A DNA stretch of 14,122 nt from an uncultured Roseiflexaceae bacterium (GTDB lineage: Bacteria; Chloroflexota; Chloroflexia; Chloroflexales; Roseiflexaceae). Location of the stretch: the NCBI GenBank assembly GCA_903932805.1, contig CAIZHO010000138.1, positions 1 through 14,122 on the forward strand, read 5' to 3'. Shown one piece after another: positions 6,883 to 13,385 of this stretch. A model generated the notes under the pieces. That model did not search any database. It saw nothing but the letters and a program-made list of their open reading frames with translations, and had not been told where the DNA came from. Position numbers and translations under genes: made by a program. The first letter of the stretch is position 1, and every line of letters starts with the position of its first letter.

Positions 6883-7502
6883 AGCAGCCTGCACTCGTTG
6901 TTGCGGCATCCGGCGGTGGCTCAAACCTGCAGGCACTTATTGATGCAATCGCTACTAGGAGTTTGGCCATGCGCATCGCATTGGTCATCAGCGATCAACC
7001 AGCATGCGGGGCAGTCCAGCGTGCACTCGCACACAACATTGCGGTCTGTGCGATACCCTATCCACGGCGCGCAACTGCCCTTGAACGCATCGCGTGGGAA
7101 ACGCAGGCTATGCAGGTTGTTGATTGTTTTGCACCAACTATTATGCTGCTTTCGGGATTTATGCGTATTCTGAGCAGCACGACACTTGCCCGTGTGAGCG
7201 TCCCCCTGCTCAATCAGCATCCTGCCTTGTTACCAGACGATGGTGGTGACACCGTCACCCTCAGCGATGGCCGCACAATTCCTGCATTACGTGGTGCGCA
7301 TGTCGTACGCGACGCGATTGCACAACGATTACCGGTGACGGGATGCACCATCCATCGGGTGGTGCCGGAGGTCGACCGCGGCCCGGTCCTTGCACGTGCA
7401 GAAGTACCGGTTCAGCCCGATGACGATGAGGTTTCACTCCACACACGTATCCGGGCAGTCGAACAACAACTATTGATTACGACGATGCAAAAATTTGTCT
7501 AA
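6879..7502 (+). CDS. purN: Phosphoribosylglycinamide formyltransferase (GAR transformylase)
   Basis: PurN transfers the formyl group of 10-formyltetrahydrofolate to GAR, the product of PurD, so the two genes encode consecutive steps. The 207-residue protein has the N-terminal phosphate loop ASGGGSNLQALIDA. The folate-site strand IMLLSGFMRILS lies at 88-99. The catalytic segment LLNQHPALLP at 110-119 has N112 and H114. GCTIHRVVPEVDRGPVLA at 155-172 contains the third catalytic residue D166. Between HPALLP and the next conserved helix there is a longer loop (about 120-140, DDGG..TVTLSDGRTIPALRG) than in E. coli PurN. The ATG overlaps the purD stop as ATGA and is preceded by CGGAG 5 nt upstream. 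A long hairpin follows. Confidence 0.95.
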   Translation: MKQPALVVAASGGGSNLQALIDAIATRSLAMRIALVISDQPACGAVQRALAHNIAVCAIPYPRRATALERIAWETQAMQVVDCFAPTIMLLSGFMRILSSTTLARVSVPLLNQHPALLPDDGGDTVTLSDGRTIPALRGAHVVRDAIAQRLPVTGCTIHRVVPEVDRGPVLARAEVPVQPDDDEVSLHTRIRAVEQQLLITTMQKFV

Positions 7503-7526
7503 TGTTCGCTGTGTGCTGGTACCAAC

Positions 7527-7567
7527 GACACATCCCCGGTACGCTTCTGGCGTACCGGGGATGTGTC
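7527..7567. terminator. Perfect 18-bp hairpin between convergent purN and BI-1 genes
   Basis: GACACATCCCCGGTACGC (7527-7544) pairs without mismatch with GCGTACCGGGGATGTGTC (7550-7567) around a 5-nt TTCTG loop. It starts 25 nt after the purN stop and ends 33 nt before the end of the convergent BI-1 gene. No T-run follows on either strand. It is best read as a bidirectional terminator or 3'-end protecting hairpin, but it lacks the classic U-tract. Confidence 0.6.
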
Positions 7568-7599
7568 ATAGCGATGGTATCTGTAAGGGTAGCGCTCTG

Positions 7600-8277
7600 T
7601 TAGTCGCGACGACCGGTGCCGAGGAAGCGCAACAGAAACAAGAAAAGGTTGATGAAATCCAAGTAGAGTTTGAGCGCGCCAATGATGGCGAAGCGCTGGG
7701 TGTCGTCTTCGGTCGCTACCGAATGCGCCATCCGGGTCAATGTTTGCACATCATATGCCGTCAGACCGACGAAAATCAATACTCCGACCGCACTGATGAC
7801 TAAGGACATCAGACCGCTGCCCAAAAAGATGTTGACGATGGTGGCAATCATCAAACCGAACAGTGCCATCATCAGCATCGAACCCATGCCAGTCAGATCA
7901 CGCTTGGTGGTGGCACCGTACAAGGCCATCGCAGCGAATGTCCCGGCAGTCACAAAAAACGTCGTGCCAATCGAGCTTGCCGTGTATGCGTAGAAAATAG
8001 GGGTCAACGTCACCCCAGACAACGCAGAATACGCCAAGAACAGAAGCGTGGCAGTAGTAGGTGCCATCTTGTTGATACGGGCGCTGAGGAAGAACACCAC
8101 GCCGATCTGGACAAGCAACAGCACAATCATCATCGGGCCGAGAGTCCTCACTGCTCCTGAATTATAGAGCGTGGTTGCTACAGCACCGGTCACCATCAGC
8201 CCTGCGGTCATCCACAGGTATACCTGCTGCATGGCTTTTTGAATAACGACAACGGGGTTAATTACATTTGAACGCAT
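7600..8277 (-). CDS. Bax inhibitor-1/YccA (TMBIM) family integral membrane protein
   Basis: This 225-residue protein is almost wholly hydrophobic, with about seven membrane segments, as expected for the family. The N-terminal segment is VYLWMTAGLMVTGAVATTLY (19-38). The C-terminal hallmark LKLYLDFINLFLFLLRFLG is present, as is an AYDVQTL motif. The Asp in AYDVQ and the Asp in LYLDFINLF match the pH-sensing di-aspartyl pair described for the Bacillus YetJ calcium channel, so a proton-gated calcium leak is plausible. Family function in bacteria is still loosely defined. The ATG at 8277 has GGAG 6 nt upstream. It is a single-gene unit, divergent from maf and convergent with purN. Confidence 0.92.
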   Translation of the reverse strand: MRSNVINPVVVIQKAMQQVYLWMTAGLMVTGAVATTLYNSGAVRTLGPMMIVLLLVQIGVVFFLSARINKMAPTTATLLFLAYSALSGVTLTPIFYAYTASSIGTTFFVTAGTFAAMALYGATTKRDLTGMGSMLMMALFGLMIATIVNIFLGSGLMSLVISAVGVLIFVGLTAYDVQTLTRMAHSVATEDDTQRFAIIGALKLYLDFINLFLFLLRFLGTGRRD

Positions 8278-8283
8278 GTGTTT

Positions 8284-8287
8284 CTCC
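8284..8287 (-). promoter_or_regulatory. Ribosome binding site of the BI-1 gene
   Basis: The minus strand reads GGAGAAACACATG, with GGAG spaced 6 nt from the ATG at 8277, a normal Shine-Dalgarno arrangement. Confidence 0.6.
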
Positions 8288-8305
8288 GACTAGTTGCTCA
8301 AAAGA

Positions 8306-8314
8306 ATTATCCCA
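8306..8314 (-). promoter_or_regulatory. Candidate extended -10 promoter for the BI-1 gene
   Basis: The minus strand reads TGGGATAAT, i.e. TGn plus GATAAT, about 28 nt before the ATG at 8277, predicting a leader of roughly 20 nt that includes the GGAG site. No clear -35 hexamer is seen. TATAGT at 8321-8316 is an alternative -10. Confidence 0.35.
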
Positions 8315-8353
8315 TACTATACGCCATACGCGTAGGCTTGGTTGCATGAACTA

Positions 8354-8382
8354 TTGATGAGGAAAGTGATTCAAGGTATGAT
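8354..8382 (+). promoter_or_regulatory. Promoter of the maf operon
   Basis: TTGATG (8354-8359) and TATGAT (8377-8382) are separated by exactly 17 bp, close to a housekeeping sigma-70-type consensus. Transcription would start near 8389, only about two bases before the maf ATG at 8391. The resulting mRNA would be leaderless or nearly so; there is no Shine-Dalgarno sequence at normal spacing. Confidence 0.6.
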
Positions 8383-8390
8383 AGCGGTAT

Positions 8391-9095
8391 ATGAACATTG
8401 TACCTGCGCGCCCTCCAGTCATCATATTGGCATCTCAATCACCGCGTCGGGCTGCAATATTAGATGCACTCGGGGTGAATTATTCGGTGGCGGTGAGCGA
8501 TGCCGAAGAAGCAGTGACGTTCCCCGAAGTAGGCCAAAGCGCGGGGATTCCGCTTGTCGACGTCCCCCGCAATGACCAACCTGCGATACGTGCGTGGCGC
8601 AAAGGGAGCCACATCGCCGATTTGCATCCTGATATGGTTGTCGTTGCCGCAGACACGATTGTGGTCTGTGATGGGATAGTATTGAATAAGCCAACGGATA
8701 CCAAAGATGCAGTACGCATGTTGCAGTTGTTGTCGGGTCGAACGCATCTGGTGTATACGGGAGTAGCGTTGTTTGCGCCGGGACAGCAGCCACGCTATGT
8801 GGTGGAACAATCGGACGTCGTGATGCGCACGCTTTCGGACGATGAGATACACGCGTATGTACGCACCGGAGAACCAATGGACAAAGCAGGTGCATATGGT
8901 GTACAAGGGATTGCTGGTACGTTGGTACAGTCAGTGACTGGGAGCTTTACCAATGTCGTCGGTATGCCGATGCAAGCGACCATCAGCGTGTTGCTTGCAG
9001 CTGGGATCCCCGTCGCACAGACACTCGATGGTGCATATGCACAATGGCGTGCTGCGCACCCGTTGTTACGCACCGCGCTCGGACGTGAGCCATGA
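8391..9095 (+). CDS. maf: Maf-family nucleoside triphosphate pyrophosphatase (YhdE-like)
   Basis: Maf proteins hydrolyse non-canonical or excess nucleoside triphosphates, and the YhdE branch acts on dTTP and UTP, removing pyrophosphate. The 234-residue protein has the N-terminal ILASQSPRRAAIL motif (12-24). It has acidic residues at 39-40, a lysine in AWRKG (K71) that aligns with the usual 'A..KA' lysine, and AADTIVV with D88. KP at 100-101, LSGRTHLVYTGVAL (114-127) and EPMDKAGAYGVQG (161-173) follow. GSFTNVVGMPM (184-194) closes the domain. A C-terminal tail of about 25 residues extends past the usual family end. No Shine-Dalgarno sequence precedes the ATG, and the promoter lies directly upstream. 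The stop overlaps the next gene as ATGA. Confidence 0.93.
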   Translation: MNIVPARPPVIILASQSPRRAAILDALGVNYSVAVSDAEEAVTFPEVGQSAGIPLVDVPRNDQPAIRAWRKGSHIADLHPDMVVVAADTIVVCDGIVLNKPTDTKDAVRMLQLLSGRTHLVYTGVALFAPGQQPRYVVEQSDVVMRTLSDDEIHAYVRTGEPMDKAGAYGVQGIAGTLVQSVTGSFTNVVGMPMQATISVLLAAGIPVAQTLDGAYAQWRAAHPLLRTALGREP

Positions 9096-10042
9096 CCATC
9101 CACTTCGAAGGGACACGTGTTGTTGTCATCACGAATGCCCTCGCAGGGCAAGCGGTCGCCCGTGCCGAAGCAGTGACAACTGCCGTCTCGCTCTGGCGTG
9201 CACACGGCTGGGAAGTAACCGTACGCGAGACCACCAAACACGGTGATGCCGAACGGTATGCCCGTGAAGCGGTAGCCGAAGGCGTGCATATTGTTATCCC
9301 CGCAGGAGGCGATGGAACGGTCAACGAAGTCGCGAATGGTCTCGTTGGGAGTACCACCATCCTGGCCCCGCTCCCGATTGGCACGGTCAATGTGTGGGCT
9401 CGTGAGGCGGGGTTTTCGATGGACGTGGCAACCGCTGCCGTCCAGATCATGAATGCACAGCGCAGTGTCATCGACGTAGGCCAATGTGGTGACCGATTTT
9501 TTGTGTTGATGGCCGGCATTGGATTCGACGCAGAAGTGGTACAACACCTCTATGCACGCGATAAGCGTCGATTCGGGGTGATGGCCTACATCGGCAGAAT
9601 CTGGTCTGTCATGTGGGGGTATCGTGGCCAACAGGTTCGTGTGCAGCTCGACGATGAAGTGTTCGACGTATCGTTGTTGATGATGATAGTCGGGAATACT
9701 GCTCGCTACGCAAGTTTCATTCCCTTTACACCAGATGCTGCACTCGACGACGGGATGCTCGATGTCTACATGCTTGTCGGTGCAGACATGTTATCCGGCC
9801 CATTTCGCTTCTTGGCACTCTATCTCAAGCGGATTATGCCGTTCCTCGACCCACACGGAATAAGCCGCCGTGTGCGAACGGTCACCATAGATGGTACGCC
9901 GATTGCCATGCAACTCGATGGTGATCATGTTGGTACCACTCCGACACGCATTTCGATACAGCCCAGCGCCCTGCATGTGTTGCTGACGCACGGAGCAGCA
10001 CAGACGTTACGGCTTGCACCTTGGGGAATGGAGAACGCATGA
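9092..10042 (+). CDS. Diacylglycerol kinase family lipid kinase (LCB5/YegS/DgkB-like)
   Basis: This 316-residue protein has the DAGK catalytic domain at its N-terminus and the beta-sandwich lipid-binding domain after it. PAGGDGTVNEVANGL (70-84) is the nucleotide-binding GGDGT motif. LPIGTVNVWARE (94-105) matches the 'PLGT.N..AR' motif. GIGFDAEVV (142-150) and DAALDDGMLDV (215-225) are further family signatures. Members phosphorylate diacylglycerol or related lipids with ATP at the inner membrane face; the natural lipid here cannot be told from sequence. No transmembrane segment is seen, as in DgkB and YegS. It overlaps maf by 4 nt (ATGA) and the next lipoprotein gene by 4 nt, so translational coupling is likely. 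Confidence 0.92.
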   Translation: MTIHFEGTRVVVITNALAGQAVARAEAVTTAVSLWRAHGWEVTVRETTKHGDAERYAREAVAEGVHIVIPAGGDGTVNEVANGLVGSTTILAPLPIGTVNVWAREAGFSMDVATAAVQIMNAQRSVIDVGQCGDRFFVLMAGIGFDAEVVQHLYARDKRRFGVMAYIGRIWSVMWGYRGQQVRVQLDDEVFDVSLLMMIVGNTARYASFIPFTPDAALDDGMLDVYMLVGADMLSGPFRFLALYLKRIMPFLDPHGISRRVRTVTIDGTPIAMQLDGDHVGTTPTRISIQPSALHVLLTHGAAQTLRLAPWGMENA

Positions 10043-11049
10043 AAAAAGCACTCGCGTGTTGGCTGATCGGGATGTTCATGGTTGGTTGTAGCCAATTGGG
10101 TTCATCGAATACCGTCACTACTGATACTCCCGGGACCACAAGTTCGCCTGCGATTATCGCCACACCGGATTTGCCCGGCCGTCTGTTGTTGGTCAAATCG
10201 GGAAACTTGTTGATGTGGCATGACGGGCAGCTCCAGCAATTAACCTCAAGCGGTGACGCCTGGCAGCCTGCATTTTCTCGGGATGGTACTCGCATTGTCT
10301 TTGTCCGCCGAGGGCAGAGCTACAGCGATATCATGCTGACGTCTGCGACCGGCGGCGAGGCAATTCAACTCACCGATAATGGCTCGCGCCACGCGTTGCA
10401 GAGCTTTGAGCGCATCTACGATTCGATGTGGGCTTTTTATCCGAATTTTTCGCCAGATGGAAGTCGCATCGTCTATGCGTCGCAATTCGGGCCACCTGAA
10501 GGTTCGCCGGCGTCCGAATATCGGTTGATCATGTACGTCCAAGATGCTCGTGCAGGGGCTGAGCGGATAACCGCATATTCTGATGGATCAGGGAATGTTG
10601 GGCACTCGGTGTTTGATGCCGAAAACAAAGGTATTTATTTTGCCTTTACCCCCGCCGGTCAGAATGGCGCGCCACGCATCATGTATTACACCTTGGCGAA
10701 CGGGGGTTTATCGTTGCCGTCCGGGTTGCCAGACCAAACATACGATCCTGCTCTCAGCCCCGACGGCAAGACGCTCTACTACGCCAAACGAGACGGGGAT
10801 TCGACAGAAATCTACAGCATCCCTACCACTGGTGGAACTCCGGTACAACTGACGCAACGCAAAACAGCACGTGCCCCTGCGGTATCTCCCGATGGGAACT
10901 GGTTGGTGTATCTGGCTGTGCCTGCCCAGGCCGCGGGCTTTGAATTATGGGCCCAAAAGCTCCTCAACGGTGCCCCAGATGGCGAACCCGAACAAATAAC
11001 CCGTGATCAGATTTTTGATGCAGATTCTGGGATTTCGTGGGGTAAGTAA
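10039..11049 (+). CDS. Lipoprotein with TolB-like PD40 beta-propeller repeats
   Basis: This 336-residue protein starts MKKALACWLIGMFMVGC, a short signal peptide ending in a lipobox-like MVGC, with C17 as the likely lipidated residue. A Ser/Thr-rich spacer follows (about 18-40). Four or more PD40/WD40-like repeats are then visible: WQPAFSRDGTRIVFVR, YPNFSPDGSRIVYAS, YDPALSPDGKTLYYA and APAVSPDGNWLVYLA. These form part of a beta-propeller like the C-terminal half of TolB. It is probably anchored on the outside of the membrane, and its partner is unknown. I chose the ATG at 10039 because it overlaps the upstream stop as ATGA and has GGAG 5 nt before it. An in-frame TTG at 10021 would add residues in front of the signal peptide. 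The stop overlaps the next ATG by 1 nt. Confidence 0.87.
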   Translation: MKKALACWLIGMFMVGCSQLGSSNTVTTDTPGTTSSPAIIATPDLPGRLLLVKSGNLLMWHDGQLQQLTSSGDAWQPAFSRDGTRIVFVRRGQSYSDIMLTSATGGEAIQLTDNGSRHALQSFERIYDSMWAFYPNFSPDGSRIVYASQFGPPEGSPASEYRLIMYVQDARAGAERITAYSDGSGNVGHSVFDAENKGIYFAFTPAGQNGAPRIMYYTLANGGLSLPSGLPDQTYDPALSPDGKTLYYAKRDGDSTEIYSIPTTGGTPVQLTQRKTARAPAVSPDGNWLVYLAVPAQAAGFELWAQKLLNGAPDGEPEQITRDQIFDADSGISWGK

Positions 11050-12314
11050 TGCATTTTGTGCACGTTGTTCAGATGTATCATCCGGTCACGAGTGGCTCCG
11101 TGAAGTTTTTCGTGGAACTCGGTCAACGGTTGGTGCATAGCGGGCACCGTGTGACGATACTCACCACGACTGCAGCCGAACTCGAGGCCTTCTGGCTCTC
11201 CGCAAAGAACGAGTATCCTGCAGGTACCGAAGAACATCTGGGTACAACGATTATTCGTTTTCCCATCCGACGTTTTTCACCACATCCTCTCATCTACCCA
11301 ATTGTGCGCCGTCTGCTGGTAGAGCTCGGTCGGTTACGCTGTCCCGTCGGAATGTTGCGCCTCGTGTCGGCCTTTACCCCACAAGCGCCTCAGATAACGG
11401 ATTGGATTGTCGACCACAGCGCCGACATTGATGTCATTCATGTCACAAATGTTACACTCGATGGACTCATCCACCCGGTCATCGACGCGGCAGAACGGGG
11501 CGGCATACCCGTTATCGCAACGCCGTTTATTCATCTCGGGGAAGCCAACGATGCGTCGTTGGTACGCTACTACCAAATGCCGCAACAACTCGATATCTTG
11601 CGACGTAGTCGAGCGGTGTTCGCAATGACTGCGCGTGAACGTGACTTCATCACGAGCCACGGGGTGCCACACACGCGCGTGCATGTGGTCGGGGCAGGCG
11701 TCACCCCTACCGAAGTGACGGGTGGCAATGGCGATGCGTTCCGCCTTCGACAGAATCTGTCAGGGCCGATGGTGCTCCAAATCGGTGCTATGGCACGGGA
11801 CAAAGGGACATTGACGACCATTGATGCCATGCGGATCCTCTGGCAACAGGGAAGTGATGCCGTGTTGGTACTCATCGGTGCGCCACTCGAGCACTTTGTC
11901 ACGGCTTTTGCGGCGCTCCCGCCAGACGCACGCGCACGCATTGTGATGCTGCCGCACGCGACGGAACTCGACAAACGCGATGCGTTGGCGGCTGCCGATT
12001 TGCTGGTGCTCCCGTCGCGTACGGATTCTTTTGGGATCGTCTTTCTCGAGGCGTGGTGTAATCACCTTGCAGTCATCGGCGCTGAAGCCGGTGGGATCCC
12101 CGATGTCATCGAACATGGCGTTGATGGCTTGTTGGTCCCGTTTGATGATCCACGACGACTGGCAGAGGCAATCGAATCTCTGTTGGCAGACCCTGAACGG
12201 GCACATCGATATGCAACTGCAGGGGCTACCAAAGTAGCACAGCGATACACCTGGGATGCAATTGGCGCTGCAATGGTACCGGTTTGTGTAGCAGCAGGCA
12301 CGACCGACGCATGA
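11049..12314 (+). CDS. Glycosyltransferase family 4 (GT-B fold)
   Basis: This 421-residue protein begins MHFVHVVQMYHPVTSGSVKF, the first Rossmann strand and loop of GT4 enzymes, here with a GSVKF loop instead of GGAE. The donor domain has VLQIGAMARDKGTLTTIDA (242-260) with the conserved R and K. PSRTDSFGIVFLEAW is at 322-336, where the usual first Glu of E-x7-E is D326 and the second Glu is E334. GAEAGGIPDVIEHGVDGLLV follows, as in active members. It probably transfers a sugar to a lipid or glycan acceptor at the cytoplasmic membrane face. It follows the lipoprotein by a TAATG overlap and overlaps the amidohydrolase by ATGA. A lipid kinase two genes upstream hints at glycolipid or envelope work, which is inference. 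Confidence 0.9.
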   Translation: MHFVHVVQMYHPVTSGSVKFFVELGQRLVHSGHRVTILTTTAAELEAFWLSAKNEYPAGTEEHLGTTIIRFPIRRFSPHPLIYPIVRRLLVELGRLRCPVGMLRLVSAFTPQAPQITDWIVDHSADIDVIHVTNVTLDGLIHPVIDAAERGGIPVIATPFIHLGEANDASLVRYYQMPQQLDILRRSRAVFAMTARERDFITSHGVPHTRVHVVGAGVTPTEVTGGNGDAFRLRQNLSGPMVLQIGAMARDKGTLTTIDAMRILWQQGSDAVLVLIGAPLEHFVTAFAALPPDARARIVMLPHATELDKRDALAAADLLVLPSRTDSFGIVFLEAWCNHLAVIGAEAGGIPDVIEHGVDGLLVPFDDPRRLAEAIESLLADPERAHRYATAGATKVAQRYTWDAIGAAMVPVCVAAGTTDA

Positions 12315-13375
12315 TCATTGATATACATCAACATTATTTGCCACGACTGCCGTCCTATCCCGACGAAGTACGCCAGGCATGGCTCTATCAAGGTTCGCGC
12401 ATTCAAGGGTATCGTGATGTTCCTGCCCTCATTGCTGATATGGATGCTGCAGGGATAGACCAAATCATCTGGCAGGGCGAGTATTTCCGCCATGCAGAGA
12501 ACTGTGTCGCACGCAATCGGGTTGTGGCCGCAGCGTTGGCCCAGTACCCAAACCGCTTGCAGGCATTTGCAAGCATACAGCCTGCGCATCCTGATGCAAT
12601 AGAGCAGATCAAGCGTGCGCGTGGGGCGGGTCTGCTGGGAGTCGGCGAACTCAATCCTGCGGCGCAGGGTTTTTCGTTGCGTGATGCTGCGGTGCTCCGG
12701 GCGTTGGCGTTCTGTGCTGACGAAGGAATACCGGTCCTCTTCCATGTCAACGAGCCTGTTGGTCCGGCATATCTGGGCAAAGTCCGTACCCCACTGGTTG
12801 CGTTTTATGAATGCGCGGCGCGTTTCCCCGAACTCAAGATCATACTGGCGCATTGGGGCGGGGGCTTGTGGTGGTACGAACAAATACCCGCGGTCAAATC
12901 GGCCTTGCGCAATGTGTGGTACGACACTGCTGCGTCGTTTTTTACGTATCCCGATACGGCGTTGATGGCACATATGGCGAGTATGGTCGTGCCCGACAAA
13001 ATCGTATTTGGAAGTGACTACCCGCTCCATCCTGTGGGCAAGCCAGAACAGTGGCTGTCACAGTGGAAAGCAACATTCGCCGAGGCGTGCCCGACGCATC
13101 TGCGTGCTGCGTGGATGGGGCAGAACGCTCATCACCTTATCCATCAGCCGACACGACAATTACGAGGTTCACCGGTGCACATTGCACCGCTCAGCATGGC
13201 CACCCCTGTCGTGGTTGTAGCAGAGCAGTGGCCAGAAAAGCTCAATATTCTCGCACGTTGGAACATCGCTGTGACCGAAGAGACCCCCTGGTGGCAAACA
13301 ATCACCCATGCCTTGAGCGAGTCAGGGCATGGGCCAGAAGTGCATGATCAGGTGCTGCAGCTGTTACAAAATTAA
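12311..13375 (+). CDS. Amidohydrolase (PF04909-type metal-dependent hydrolase) with extra C-terminal domain
   Basis: This 354-residue protein has the TIM-barrel amidohydrolase_2 core up to about residue 278. Metal and catalytic residues are visible: HQH at 6-8, E113, H145 in LFHVNEP, H181 in LAHWGGGLWWYE, and D236 in GSDYPLHP. Members hydrolyse or decarboxylate small ring or carboxyl compounds; the substrate is unknown. After the normal family end (WMGQNAHHLI) there are about 75 more residues. The last 60 (about 295-354) look like a DUF1858/ScdA_N-type small helical domain: VVVVAEQWPEKLNILARWNI, a TITHAL helix, then a GPEVHDQVLQLL end. The cysteines typical of DUF1858 are absent. The ATG at 12311 overlaps the glycosyltransferase stop as ATGA; Shine-Dalgarno is weak. 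Its stop is 10 bp from the convergent PASTA gene, with no terminator in between. Confidence 0.87.
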   Translation: MIIDIHQHYLPRLPSYPDEVRQAWLYQGSRIQGYRDVPALIADMDAAGIDQIIWQGEYFRHAENCVARNRVVAAALAQYPNRLQAFASIQPAHPDAIEQIKRARGAGLLGVGELNPAAQGFSLRDAAVLRALAFCADEGIPVLFHVNEPVGPAYLGKVRTPLVAFYECAARFPELKIILAHWGGGLWWYEQIPAVKSALRNVWYDTAASFFTYPDTALMAHMASMVVPDKIVFGSDYPLHPVGKPEQWLSQWKATFAEACPTHLRAAWMGQNAHHLIHQPTRQLRGSPVHIAPLSMATPVVVVAEQWPEKLNILARWNIAVTEETPWWQTITHALSESGHGPEVHDQVLQLLQN

Positions 13376-13385
13376 CGCAGTGCTG

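Noticed and set aside
8795..9631. Minus-strand open frame (278 codons) across maf and the lipid kinase
   Set aside because: It spans the coupled junction of two well-supported genes, has no domain and no ribosome site.
10021..10038. TTG start for the PD40 lipoprotein
   Set aside because: It would place six extra residues, including an acidic one, before a clean MKK signal peptide; the ATG at 10039 has GGAG and the ATGA overlap.
12284..12310. TTG start for the amidohydrolase
   Set aside because: The family start is the MIIDIHQHY strand; the ATG at 12311 gives this and the same ATGA overlap seen at other junctions.
12062..13030. Minus-strand open frame (322 codons) across the glycosyltransferase and amidohydrolase
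   Set aside because: Antisense to two genes with intact catalytic motifs; no protein-family features of its own.
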